DNA of 64,000 bases from Whitmania pigra (GCA_021613335.1 JAJTWR010000299.1:2963501-3027500), one strand, 5' to 3'; numbered from the stretch's first letter, positions 19,873 to 31,976 are shown. Notes: generated from the letters alone by a model not told the origin. A program made the numbers and translations.

Positions 19873-21972
19873 TTAAGATTCTGAGCACTCAAGTGAACTG
19901 GGTACCACTGCGTCGCAAATGTCAGCATTGACGTGCGGCACAAGATCCCTTTTGCCAATTATTTTCTTTGCTGGAATGTCATTAGCTTTTCCAATCACAC
20001 CATATTTTCGGAATCTTTTAAAATTTTTCACATTTCCAGTATAGTTGGCTCCTGATAACTGATCCAGAGGTTTTCTTTTGTTGAGCAAATTCCTCTCCTC
20101 TACAACAATGCAACCATCTGCATTGAGTTCTTGCTTGAAGTCAATATTTTGTAAGTTTGCATTCATGCAACTTGTAGCTAGAAACCCAGCAGGAGCACGT
20201 GATAGTGCTTGTTTCAAAATACTCTTGCAAGACATTTCCATTTCTTCTGTTACAACATTCTTCTTGTTATCATCTCTTATGACTTCATTCTTGATATCAT
20301 CTGTTCTTTTAGATTCTCTGAGACTCACACTAAATAAGGTGTCATCTTCAGTACTCTTGGAACCATTTTCAATTTCTGGATTAAAGGTGACTCCTTTTTC
20401 AGACATGATTGGATTCAATGGACTTGGTTTAATAACATCTCCTTTAGGAATAACTTTAGTGTCCTTGACACTCAATGACTGCATGGAAACATCAGCACGA
20501 GAATAGCTAGCCTCCTTTTTATTTGTGGCACATTTTGTGTTTAATGAAGAATCTGTACACTGAGTAACTTGTGAGGATCTTGGCTGCGATTCACCAAGGC
20601 CCTGGCTGATTCCAAAATTCTGAGAATTACTCACAGAAAAAGCTGCAGAATTACAGTAAGTCTCAGTGTTGCAGTAAAGAACAGCAAATCCAATTTCTGA
20701 TTCAGGTATCATCCTTAGCTTGGACCTGAAAAAATGATCAATGATATTCAAAGCAAAGCAGAAATTGCATAATTTGTTACCTTTTGAGAAGTACAGAAAT
20801 TGATTGCAGATGCTGAAAAGTTGCATTTGCATCAGGAAGAACAATGCAGTTGCTTGGATTCAAAATTAAAGATTCGAGTGTTTTTTCCAATCCAAAAGAA
20901 TTGGAAATGTTGTCAACCAGTCGACTCCCTCCGCCTCCGAGCTCCACAATTGAATGGAGTCTTTCGTATTGGTCTTTGGCAAGAAAAATGAATAACTTGC
21001 CGACAAAAAGCGTCGACCTCCTAGGGTCGGGAGTGAAAGAAACATCGCCAGGATTGACTTGAGACTCAGCCATGGTTGGCAAATAATCTTCAACAGGAGG
21101 AAGCTTACTGCATTTGCCGGTGTCAATGCAATCCAATAAGTCCTTCAAGTAGGATGCATTGACCACAAGAGCTTGAGAGATCAAAGCACAAGCCACCTTT
21201 ATGGTAACCGAAAGGTTGGACATGATGACATGACTGCAACCCTCACACCATTCATTCATCATGTTTCCTCCAAGCCTGTAGACCTAAAATTAATTTGCCA
21301 AACTCATTCACATATTTCCATAATTGTAAGGTCCAATGTAATCAATGTAAGGTTCCTCCTAATTTGAAATAAATGCTTAATGCTAATTTTATTAAAAATT
21401 ATTGTTTAATTTTTGGACATTATCTACCTCTGGAATGCTAGCTAGCAAAACCTTTCAGGGTTAGAATTTAATCAATATATTTTACTTTTTATTTCAATGA
21501 TTATGGTATCTTAACCAGCTTAAGCAGTCCTTGGTTTAAATGCGTGTTTTTTAAATTAAGTAAATTAAACAACAAATCATATGGTCACCATTTTTCTTAT
21601 CTCCTTTTTCTGTTGGCTTGACAGACAAGATGTGATTATAAGCAACGGAGTGCAAACAACCCTAAAACGATTCATGTTTCCGGTGCCAAATATAAGTAAA
21701 TCTCCGTCTTTCAGTGCCCTTTCTGAATTATTTAGTTTTTCCTCGCCCACCCTAGTGCCTAACTTTGACATATCAATAACAATAAGGGTGGACCTTTTCG
21801 ATTTATCACAAACACTTTTTTCTGTATGTAGAACCTTCAAAAGTGCATGCTTTCTACTAATCGATATATCATTTACGATGGTAATGTGGCAATCTTTACG
21901 GCCAACAAAATATTCCCGTTCTGTGAGAAAATGATATAATTCTCCACTCAATTCATTCCTCAAAGCCCACAT
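19873..21972 (-). CDS. NBN: Nibrin (NBN/NBS1), MRN complex subunit
   Basis: Nibrin is the phosphopeptide-binding subunit of the MRE11-RAD50-NBN double-strand-break repair complex. Three exons, 21589-21972, 20781-21283 and 19873-20725, join in phase to 1740 nt (579 residues plus stop). It starts with M-W and an FHA domain (EYFVGRKDCHITI, SISRKHALLKVL, GTRVGEEKL, DGDLLIFG). Exon 2 carries the tandem BRCT region (LGGNMMNEWCEGCSHVIM, VTIKVACALI, FVGKLFIFLA, ELGGGGSRLV). Exon 3 begins RMIPESEIGFAVLYC, ends the BRCT2 fold, and continues into a disordered Ser-rich region. A C-terminal MRE11-binding-like segment follows (NFKRFRKYGVIG, then KKIIGKRDLVPH). The human protein has 754 residues. The shortfall is in the linker and at the extreme C-terminus, where the acidic ATM-binding motif was not found. 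Its start faces HSDL2 across about 620 bp. Confidence 0.92.
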
Positions 21973-22590
21973 ATTTAATAAATGATACCAAAGTAAAAAA
22001 GGTTAAATCCAAATCAAAACTTTCCGAGAAAACACAACTCAAAGTTTTGTGGAAAATGCGCGAAGCGAGCTAAAATAATAAACACAATAAAAACGTCTAA
22101 ACTAAAAATATTTTAAGATTTGACTAAAAAAATGTATTGCCATTAACAATTTTTTGGGTAAATCTTTTGGAAAAATATAATGTGTTTAAGTTTTTGAATT
22201 GCTTCAAAACTTCTAGCGTCTGCATGTAAACAACCATGCAAATAATTGGCTTACATTTATTATTGAAATAGATTGAGACTATCTAAGTTGCTGGATTTCA
22301 ATTCTCGTATACATAAGTATATATTAAGCTCAAACCCTACTGTTATATATCGCTAAAATTGGCTGCGAAAACTAGAATCATGTCCTTGCTTACGAACTTG
22401 TGTTTTCGGACAGCAGCTGACAATTTTGCTACGAAGACAACAAGACATTAAATGATCGAAATCAAGATACCGGCGATAAAATACCACTTTATTTGCAATT
22501 TTATTTTACGAGCTTAAATTTTAATGCATCAAGCTTTATTTTCCAGTTGGTTTGGAAAGGTTAATTGCAGTTACGTACGCAACAGTTTAA
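21973..22590. promoter_or_regulatory. Candidate bidirectional promoter NBN/HSDL2
   Basis: Intergenic gap between the divergent NBN start at 21972 and the candidate HSDL2 start at 22591. No TATA box or other named motif is convincing. The promoter role is inferred only from the head-to-head arrangement. Confidence 0.35.
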
Positions 22591-25291
22591 ATGGCATTTA
22601 AGGTAAAACCAAAACAGGTGCGTCGGAGTTTGTTCCTGTTTGATATAACAGTCTTTCATTAACGCCAGCTTCTTTAATTTTATTCCTCTCTCATCAAAAT
22701 AGGCAAAATCTCGTAAGTCAATAGATGCCAGATTCAAGAGGGAGGATTAGCTTTAAACATCAAACATACGAACTTGGCAGAATTGTTAAAAAATAAATGA
22801 TCGCGATGAATTTTTAAGCAATTTATAAAAATTATGCTTATTAGATTTGTGGAAAGGCCTAACCGATGAAAACTCAGATCTAACCTTTTGATTTATATAG
22901 ATTTAATTGACCAATTTTTAGATTACGTTTTTAGGTTTTTAATGTCATATGAAGCTTCTCTATAGCGTATCGTAAGTTGCATATTAGTTATAACTATAAG
23001 AATATTTTTTTTCTGTTTTGTTCCCTATTTTGAACTTGTGGCGCCGTAATGATTTCCAATCTCGGGTGAGGTTTTTGATTGAAAATGTTTGACAAAGTAG
23101 TGGTTGGAAGTAAAAGGAAGTTAAATTCTTATTCTTTTAGATGTTGGAAAAATAGCAGTGCATTATTACCAAAGATTATTTCCTATAAGTTTTGTTATAT
23201 AGTTGCTTAAAATGAAGTATTAGGCAAGCAACAGTAATATTTTGTTTAGAATGCGGTTAATTAGGCAACATTAAAGTAGTGAAATTAGTAATTAATCATA
23301 GATGTAATTTACTGGACTGCATAAAAATAAAATTTTTATGAATTTAATTTTGAGCCCAGATTTACTAATTGCTGGAAAATTTATAAACGTTTATTAGCAA
23401 ATTAGCTGGCAAAACTATCTTTATAACTGGTGCCAGCAGAGGGATAGGAAAATCAATTGCTGAGAAATGTGCCAAAGATGGAGCCAACATTGTGATTGCT
23501 GCAAAAACTGTAAAGCTTCATCCAAGACTCCAAGGAACTATATACTCAGCTGCTGAAGACAGTTTGCTGCTTCCATTTTATTATTGCTTTTTCACATTAA
23601 ACTTCTGTGTTTTGTTTTTTGCAAAAAATTGCAAGATGCAAATTTAATTTATTATATTTGATCACTTTGTTTCAAGATAGTACTTTCAGAATTAACTATT
23701 CTGCTCCATATTTAGATGCACTATGAATTATTTGAAAAATATATTTCAAGCTAACATACATTAAAAATGCAGTTGAAAAACTCGGAGGGAAGTGTCTGCC
23801 TCTTGAAGTGGATGTACGCAATGAAGATCAAGTTCGTGAAGGTGTAAAAAGAGCTGTTGAAACATTTGGAAGCATTGACATCCTTGTAAACAATGCCAGT
23901 GCGATAAGCTTGACCAACACTACCGCCACAGACATGAAAAAGTTTGATTTAATGTTTGGAGTCAATGTCAGAGGAACTTATTTGTGGTTAGTTTAGACAC
24001 TTACTAAATGTGGATTTGTACAGCTGAATTAATCCAAATTAACTATTCACATTAAATTTTATATTTTTTTGTATTGAGTTGTTTTTTCATTTAGCTCAAA
24101 ATATTGCATACCCCACATGGAGAAGAATAATTGTTCAAAAATACTAAATATCAGTCCACCTCTGAATATGTCATCACATTGGTTCAAAGATCACTGTGGT
24201 GAAAATGAGTCATTGTAACCTTGAAATGTCTTAAAAATTTAGCTATATTTTTATTCTCCTGCCAGCTTATACCATGGCAAAATATGGCATGTCTATGTGT
24301 GTCCTCGGAATGGCAGACGAATTGAAACCTGTTTCCATCTCTGTAAATGCTCTCTGGCCAAAGACAGGTTGCATCTAACCATTTTTTAAAAGTAATTTAA
24401 GCAAAGCCACATAGTAAATTATATTAATCCAGCAATTTATACTGCTGCCATGGAAATGCTTGGTGGAAAGGACATCATGAGCCAGTGTCGCAAACCAGAA
24501 ATTATGTCAGACGCAGCTTACGTCATCTTGACGGACGACAACCATTCGAACACTGGAAACTTCTACATTGACGAAGATGTTCTAAACAACGCAGGGATTA
24601 AAACTATGGAGAATTATAATTATGTTGAAAGTAAGAGGAGCTCCATAGTATTTTGTTTTCTTAACTAATCCTTTGACAATGACTGCCAAATGTTACTTCA
24701 ATAATTCCAAGCACACATCACATTCCAGGCCCGACCTTACTGGCAGATTTTTTTATCGATGGGTCGACCAAACACACGCATGAATTAAAGACTTCAGTTC
24801 CTGCCTTCAATGAGAGCTTGAAAGATATTTTGGAAGCCATCAGAGTTAATGTAAATAAGGATCTAGTTCAAGAAATAAAGGCTATTTATTTATTTGATCT
24901 GAAAAGTGAGTTTGCATGTGGCAACGTCAAATCCTATGAAACACGTTCACTTGCAATTTATTGTCAGTTTAATGCAAATCAATGCAGTAGCCATTGTCAA
25001 CAGATGCTTACAAAATTCAAATGATGTAAGCAGATTTTTGATTGATTCTAATTATTAGGTCAAGGCACAATATTGCTGGATTTGAAAAATGGGTCTGGGC
25101 AACTGTTGGAGATGCCTACAGGGCCATCAAAGGCTGATGTAACGCTGACTCTGAACGCAGAGGATTTCTTAAAAATGTTCACAAAAGAAATGCGCCCCAC
25201 AACTGCTTACATGACCGGAAGACTCAAAATCCAAGGAGATCTTGCTAAAGCAATGAGGCTTGAAAATTTTCTCAAGACTTTGAAAATTTGA
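22591..25291 (+). CDS. HSDL2: Hydroxysteroid dehydrogenase-like protein 2 (HSDL2)
   Basis: SDR-family oxidoreductase fused to an SCP2 sterol-carrier domain, known from vertebrate peroxisomes and mitochondria. Exons from the second on are clear and in phase: about 23406-23561, 23773-23986, 24095-24198, 24266-24367, 24433-24630, 24729-24905 and 25059-25291 (TGA at 25289). Visible motifs are the cofactor loop TGASRGIGK, NIVIAAKT, DILVNNASAISLTNT, ILNISPPLN, the catalytic Y-x3-K in AYTMAKYGMSM and NALWPKTAIYTAAMEMLGG. The C-terminal SCP2 domain contains LTLNAEDFLKMFT, RPTTAYMTGRLKIQGDL and KAMRLENFLK. About 400 residues against 418 in human. The first exon is uncertain: ATG at 22591 (MAFK, then gtaaaa) is a candidate, but its phase does not meet the acceptor at 23405 cleanly. 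The protein ends TLKI, not a standard PTS1, so peroxisomal targeting is open. Confidence 0.9.
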
Positions 25292-25790
25292 TGGAATCTT
25301 ATATGAAGGTCTCTTACAAAGCACAAATCCGCTGATGTTTGATATCTAACCATTGAACTTCAAATATCTAATTACTTGCTCCATTACATGAACCTCAAGC
25401 ATATTTTTGTGGTGCTTAATCATGTTTCATTTAGCTTATTCTCTCAAAAACGTATTGCTATCAGAAAATTGCTTTCAAGCGCCAATTGTGATTTGTTTTT
25501 CAGCAGAAGTTCTGTTCCAATTATTAAATTCTGTTGGCACATTACTAACTTTTATTGAAAAAGCAACCTAAGACAATTAATTGCCATACAACTTATCAGG
25601 AAAGTTACTTAAGAAATGAGTTTTCCTTTCTGCCTCCTCTTAACATCCCAGTTATAAACTCTGGCCATGTCTGATACAAGTCATTAAGGAAAGCAAAAAA
25701 AAAACTGAACAATTCATACAGTGATTCAGCTAACAAAGTAATGACACTAATTTATATGGATAAAAGAGCATTGCATGCTGAGCACAGCAC

Positions 25791-26895
25791 TTACCAATTG
25801 ACTTCGTTAAAAAGGATACTGACTTCAATAGTTGTGGTCTGGTCTCTTATAAAGCACAAATCATCATCAACAAGATTCAAGGCTTTTATTGCTGCTTCCT
25901 GATTTTTGGAAAGAAGATCTTTGGCTTCATCCAAACTGTACTCAAGCATCACATTCGCCTGAGAAAAAAATTATTCAATGGACTTCTTCAACGAAACCTT
26001 GACCAAAACAAATACACACTCCTAGCCATAGGCACACTTTGTCAGTTGATGGTATCTGGGCTTTCGCAAAGAGGGAGTTATTCAATTGATAATGCGTTTC
26101 CATAGGCTCTTCTGAATTCTGCAGATTTTGCACAATGTAAGTGAGCATCTAAGATAAGAAATCTAATTTTTTCTGGATATAAGAATCAACATACTAAAGA
26201 GCATATAAAATCATGCTATGTTTGAAATATTGATCATCCATCAAAATTTGCATCACGACGAAACAAAACATGCCTTGATAGTTTCCAGGTAATTAATGAG
26301 ATTTAAGGATGACTTCAGTTCAGGGATCTGAGATTTTAGCCTGTAATTGATAAAGAAAGTAATGGATAATAGAATATGACCAATCAAGTTACAAAAAATA
26401 CAGCACCTGTTTTTCTTTGTGCTGAGATTATATTCCATATACTTGTATTTGTTGTGCTGTTCTTCCAAAAGCTTTAGAACTGAATCTGCAGTTGCTCCTT
26501 CGCTGCCTGACATAAATGCCTCCACATCTTCCTAAAATAATACAAAAATGAAATCCTAAATTGTTTGCTAAAAATTGTTTTATAAATAGTAAGCCACTAA
26601 AGTAGATGATTTAAAACAAACATTGAATCCGCACACGTAGTAGATATGACACAACTCTTCTGAAGCCGAAATGTAATAAATTTTAAGTTAGATCTCACTA
26701 TTTCAATGAATAATGAAACATGAGACTTTCTGGAAAAAGCTACATATTAACGAAGCTTTCACGCTTAAACAATAACTAAAATTTCAAATCATGTATGATC
26801 AACAAATGATATGAATAAATTATACGCACAAGAAAAACTGCTTTAGGGATTCCAGAGCTGTTTTTCTCAGTACTCATCAAGACCTCGCCAGCCAT
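25791..26895 (-). CDS. VBP1: Prefoldin subunit 3 (VBP1)
   Basis: Alpha-type subunit of the hexameric prefoldin co-chaperone, which delivers unfolded actin and tubulin to the CCT chaperonin. Five exons, 26830-26895, 26407-26531, 26274-26340, 26020-26148 and 25791-25958, total 555 nt (184 residues plus stop). Family matches are EDVEAFMSGSEGATADSVL, EEQHNKYKYMEYNL, KSQIPELKSSLNLINYLE, PSTDKVCLWLGANVMLEY and LDEAKDLLSKN. N- and C-terminal helices are coiled-coil-like. The intron after exon 26274-26340 reads AAG followed by GCATGT, so it needs a GC-AG splice. Length is close to human VBP1 (197). The last residues (EVNW) are shorter than in vertebrates. Its 3' end faces that of HSDL2 at a distance of 500 bp. 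Confidence 0.92.
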
Positions 26896-27479
26896 TTCTA
26901 CGTGCCTTCCGCTAGTTTCTTAGAGTGATAATTAAGTTATTTTCAGCTTGGCAACATAGTGATGTCTATGTAAAACAATTTCTTGTGACAGATTAAGTTT
27001 ATTTTATTTATTCAGATCAGTTTGCAATCGAATAGATATTCTAATATGAATCCATGATATTTTCTTCTGAAGAATGTTATCTGGACATAGTATTCTTATA
27101 AGTAATTGCAAATAATTTGCAATAATTTTTTTGTTACCATAAAATTACCTCTTAATACGACAGTGATGCATAATCATGGAACAAGGGCAATCGCCCGACA
27201 AAAATGACCAAAAATGGTAATAACGAAAATATAAATGTTTCTGATTCTCGGAAATAATATTGCAAGCCAAACTGGAGATAAAAACCAATTTATCTATATC
27301 TAAATTTTAGTTTTGCGAGAATAATCAGTTTCAATGAAAGTAAAAGTATTTCTAAAATATTTGGTATGAACACTTCATATACAGACTTAATTAATTTGGT
27401 GGTAATTAGTCAATTATCGCAGGTGATGATAAGCCACTACGAAAGCTCTCGGTGGCTTCTTCATAATGTGTACTTAATA

Positions 27480-27865
27480 TATGCTAACTGGACCTTATAA
27501 TTTCTTTGTAGCGGCAGTCGAAAATTTTCGGGATTCGACCGCGGGCCTTTGCGCGACCGCGGTTTCGTCCACAGCTCATAGTACTTTGCGAGCCATTTCT
27601 TCCGACAACAGCTTTTCTCAGCCAATGATTTGGCACGTCGTTCTGTGGATCATTTGCTCCGGAGACATAAGGCTTTCCTGAAGTGGATTCTTAAGACTTC
27701 CTCTGGCTTCTCGTGTAGATGCCAGGTCCAGAATGATGCCGCTTCTGCAGTTTCAGCCTTAAGTTCAAGCCTCTGCATCCTTGTCATAGCCTTAAGGCAA
27801 ATTTGTTCTCTCTTGGCTAGACAATCCAATCTTTGTGAGGAAGCTGACCTGCTGACTTTTGCATA
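27480..27865. other. GC-rich pocket, possible exon of unknown gene
   Basis: About 380 bp that is clearly richer in G+C and CpG (several CGCG-type words near 27540-27565) than its surroundings. It is open in more than one frame on both strands. On the minus strand one frame reads with protein-like composition (KAMTRMQRLELKAETAEAA) and is broken by a TGA near 27654. On the plus strand a frame at 27630-28004 ends in hydrophobic sequence. I cannot choose a strand or frame. It may be a CpG-rich first exon or promoter upstream of VBP1, or an old gene fragment. Confidence 0.3.
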
Positions 27866-28384
27866 TTTATTCTATTTTGAATTTTTATTATCTTTTCTAT
27901 TGGTATTCTTTTTTATTAGTAAATTCAGCTTTGTTTATATAGTGCATGTAGAAAGGTTGCAAGAACCCCTTAATTTTAGTATAACTCATAATATGCTGAA
28001 CTGATCAAAGCTTGTGATTATATACATTTCGGTAAAATTTCCTATTGATGAAGCAACATGTAAGGGGTACTTGTAATCTTTTTAAGCAGTGGTATGCTGG
28101 CATCCTTTTGCAATTTGTTTTACTGCATAATTAACTAGCGCGGCAAAGTAAAGTTTTATAATTTAGTGCATTCTAAAAATGTTTATTTCTATATTTAAGA
28201 TTAATTTTTAGTAAAACGAAAACTTTGACGATGTTGAACGACCTCCATATATTAATATTTTAAAATTAAACTTAACACATAATTTTGTATTATAAAATTG
28301 AAAACATTTTAAAGTATCGAAATTAGCTTTGTTCAAAAGTGATATTTTTCACCAGATATTGCATACACATTGCATTATGGACCA

Positions 28385-28531
28385 GTGACGTCACTATGGG
28401 GTGCAGTGTTAGTTATTCTTTGCACCTTACTGCGACGTAAATTTGATCGCCTCATAATTTATAATACAACATATAATACAAACATTTGTTTTTAAAACGT
28501 ATTTTCATTTCTGCACCCATGGTAATGCATT
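28385..28531. mobile_element. Possible MITE-like inverted-repeat element
   Basis: About 145 bp bounded by an imperfect inverted repeat: actatggggtgcag on the left and ctgcacccatggtaat on the right. No ORF inside. The left end carries the palindrome tgacgtca. No clear target duplication was seen, so this is weak. Confidence 0.3.
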
Positions 28532-29122
28532 TGTAGTAATTGGGTTACCGCTTGATTGTGTCAAGATTTACAGAAATTGGCGGAACTCTAATGATTTAGC
28601 CTTCCAAATTTAAATGAACAAAGATACAGTGCTTTTGCAAAGGTCATTCCGATTTCGTTCAGGTTTTCTGTATAATTATATTGTTTGTAATAGGGAATGG
28701 AAAGCGTTTTCAAATACGCGAGCAGTGAAATACATAAGGGTCCGTGGTCTACAACCTTTGAAGATCACTTCATTTGGTCTAGAAGCTCCATTGAAACACA
28801 TACCATTATTATGTAAATAAATATCAAAGTACTATAATTAATTTCTTTTCTCTTCGACGAGTTGAAAATGGAAATGAGCCAAAGCATGAAAATATCATTA
28901 AATTACATTTAATGTAGGGCCTTTCTATATTAACATTTTAACTCAACATTTATTTATCTAGTTCAGATAATAATTTATAATATTTATTTCATGAATTGCA
29001 AGTAAATTAAATTTATTTATTTTATGGATTGCAAGTAAATTAAATTTCTAACATTTATTTAGTCATGAACTTGAATTTACACATTAAATTCATTGTTTTT
29101 GGTTCCTTGACAAATTGTCTCT

Positions 29123-30044
29123 TTAAATGCACGTTGCTGTCCAGACCTTATTACCATTCGTGTTGATGGTATAATTAAGGTGGCAGGTGACTGAACTTTC
29201 GCAGACCTACAATGAAATACCTCGCCTTTATATGTGAGTTAATTTATCTCAGACAAATTAAACATTTGTGATCGAATGGCACAGAAGCTTACCTCACAAG
29301 GATTGTAGCATTGACATAGTAAGCAACCATCAGAAGTCAATCTGTATTTCATTGATTCATTTGCGCACGGTGTGCACATTGGTTCTACACATCCATAATC
29401 TTCTGTTAAAATATTGATCAAATATACAAAATAAAAGAAATTGATATAAAATAGATCTTAGCTCAAATGTTTCGCCAGACAATCCTTGCTGTATTTACTA
29501 TACAAAACCTTTGTTCCTTTTCGAAACCAAACGTTATTTTAAGGGACTCGTTTTGTTGAATAATAGAATGGACTTAATGTGACATAGGCAAAATAATTAG
29601 CTAGAATCTCATTAACCCATATCAACATCACTTGAGATATCTAAGTTTTCAGATCTTGGATTTGGCAATGATGATATCAGATAATATAAATATCGATTCA
29701 TAACAACAGCGATAATTATTTGCCACTGAAATTATGGAACACAGTGCTAAAACTATAAATCCTGCATAAAGCTGTGATTCACTTGTAAAATTAAGACGAT
29801 TGACTCAAATCGCTAAAATTTAGGGACGTCATTTGTAGGGAGGCCTCCCTCACTTTAAACTGTAACCGAAACAAGGTCATCTTTCTTTGAGCAAGGGTTC
29901 GCCTCCCCCTTTAGATGAAGCTTAAATGACGTCATTGCCAAAATTAATGAAAAATAAAAGGTTTTAATTCTCTAAAATACCGTATTGGGCCGAGGTGATG
30001 ATGACCACGATCGCCAATGCAAACAGAAAAAGCACCCTTTTCAT
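29123..30044 (-). CDS. Small secreted cysteine-rich peptide, antistasin-like
   Basis: Three exons in phase, 29981-30044, 29293-29402 and 29123-29206, give 85 residues plus stop. The start is chosen because it opens a clean signal peptide (MKRVLFLFALAIVVIITSAQ). The mature part has ten cysteines. The core CVEPMCTPCAN, then GCLLCQCYNPCE, resembles the antistasin-type fold (C-x4-C-x2-C ... G-C-x2-C-x-C), a family of protease inhibitors common in leeches and also present in cnidarians and molluscs. The last exon adds three more cysteines. The role, probably extracellular protease inhibition, is inferred from family resemblance only. There is a single domain, whereas many family members have several. 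Confidence 0.7.
29823..29941. mobile_element. Palindromic MITE-like element in an intron
   Basis: About 119 bp with matching inverted ends: gacgtcatttgtagggaggc at the left and gcctccccctttag followed by aaatgacgtc at the right. It lies in intron 1 of the antistasin-like gene and carries no ORF. Element type is inferred from the inverted repeats alone. Confidence 0.45.
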
Positions 30045-30706
30045 GTCTGAAATGAACTTAGTAATGTTTTGAGCGTTAAATATTAAATTTAAAAAATGTT
30101 AAATTAGTTAACATCTTAATTTTTAAACATTCATCATAATAATCTTGTCTTATTAGAAATAATTTTGTTCAATATCTCAATGTTCAATTCAACAACGATA
30201 ATGAATAAGAGTTTGGCATATGTTCCAGACTACTTCTAAAAGAAGTTTATAACGATTTAAAATTAATTATCGCTTTCTGAAACACTGATTGTCAATTCAA
30301 TTGTACAAATAATTGTAAATGAGTTCCAGATGTAATCCCATTGCATACCAAAACAAGAAGAGAAAGAATTATATTAAACAATTGATAGCAGTTGATTTAT
30401 GTTCTAGACATGAGCTTGGTGCAACGATTTAGGGATTCTACTTTAAAAGGCTATCATTAATTTACTGATAAAAAATAATTACTGCTAGCTATAATAGGAA
30501 GGTCTTATGTTCTAAATCAAAATTCGACATTTTCAATTCTTACCTAGTATCCGAGAGAGCCTATTGAGATTTCTAAAAAAATTATTAGGGTGATCTGCCA
30601 GCTTTATGTTTACATCTCCATCTCTGTTGAGGAAACAGATGTTCAACGATCGAATAAAAATTGCTTTTCTGCAATCACTTCAGCTCCGCCCCATGAATGG
30701 TTTGCA

Positions 30707-30955
30707 TTATTCAATAAATTGACAAAACATAGAATTGATCACAGTCGCGTTTCTCTTGCCAATGCTTGATTTCTCACATTGTGAAGTCGTAAATTGATAA
30801 CATAATTGTAATTGTTGATACTGTGAATTTGCCAAGTCCATTGTTAATTGTGCATTCAAAAAGCATTTCATACAGTTATAATGGGTAAAACACTGCCTTG
30901 TTGACGAATTATCAACGGGGGGTAGATTGGGGGTATCGCCTTGTGCCGTTGACTG
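30707..30955 (-). CDS. Unrecognised cysteine-containing ORF, possible terminal exon
   Basis: About 80 codons ending in TAA, with protein-like composition and seven cysteines (CFTHYNCMKCF, then YQFTTSQCEK and MFCQFIE). A weak acceptor (ttggag) lies just after an in-frame stop at its 5' end. No ATG gives a convincing start, so it would be a 3' exon of a gene whose other exons I could not place. Family unknown. Confidence 0.3.
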   Translation of the reverse strand, partial: QSTAQGDTPNLPPVDNSSTRQCFTHYNCMKCFLNAQLTMDLANSQYQQLQLCYQFTTSQCEKSSIGKRNATVINSMFCQFIE

Positions 30956-31904
30956 TTCCTCCAATTATTTGTGCAGAACTCTTGTAACTCGTGTCTTTAT
31001 AACCATTATTTTATTGATATATTAGCTTATTTAAATTGCTTTATTAGGAATAATCACATATATTTGTATATACAAATTCCATTTTTAATTTCTCTAAAAT
31101 TCAAGTACGAAATTGTCATAATATCTTCCAACCGCTAAAGCGGGAAAATCTGACTAATAAATAATTTTTAATGGAAACAGGTTGTTGTAAGTTGTCATAA
31201 AAATATATTAGGTGCATTAACATGTCATAAAAAGCTTGTACAACGGTTATGCGATATATCGGACGTTATAAATTATTATAAATTATAAATTATTAGCAGA
31301 ATTATTATCATTATTTTACTTAATAAAAATTTATTTAACCATCTCCTTTAGTTAGGAAATAATTAATTAGACCTTTATGTAAAACATTTGCTTTATTCAA
31401 AGTTGCGTCATTGAATGTGAGAAATGTATGAAGATGATGGTATAACTTATTATTGGTTAGCACAACTCGCCACCAGATGTCATCGATTGGCAATTCATCT
31501 TCACCTACTAAACAGCTTTTACATCAGGTTAAAAAAATAAATCCGCAATTGTTATTTGACGATGATCAATTAATAAGGTGATTACTGAATTAAGTTTAAT
31601 GCTCGCTAATTTAATCGTCATCTCCTATAACTGAAAGCGAGCCTTCGTATGTTTATTAGATGTTACTGAGTTTGCTATTAATTTTGATAACATTTTCGCG
31701 CACAAATTTTTTTGAAAATTTTGTGTTTAAATATCTTTTTGAGCTCTAAACTGCGGCTCCGAATGATTGTTTAAAAACAACAGGTCCTCGCACTGCAATC
31801 CCTGTGTCGAGATCACCAATAAAAACACGATATCGATTGCAAATAAAGCCTTCCAAGCAATTGATCCGGGTTCGACTCATGCACTCGTGTCAGTACGAGG
31901 TGTT

Positions 31905-31976
31905 TAGTGAGCCCGCATGGCCTGACAGTTAAGGCTGCGCCTCTCACGATGGCAGCGCGGATTCGAACTTTCCATT
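31905..31976 (+). mobile_element. tRNA-derived SINE head fragment
   Basis: Contains a pol III A-box-like stretch (tggcctgacagttaaggctg) and a B-box-like stretch (ggattcgaac) at tRNA spacing. It resembles the SINE on the other strand at 32475-32587. The tail is missing. Confidence 0.55.

Noticed and set aside
20078..20506. 142-codon plus-strand ORF
   Set aside because: Antisense shadow of NBN exon 3, which matches nibrin and joins in phase.
31785..31925. Inverted repeat tcctcgcactg / cagtacgagg as a transposon
   Set aside because: Only about ten paired bases, no target duplication and no further structure; could be chance.
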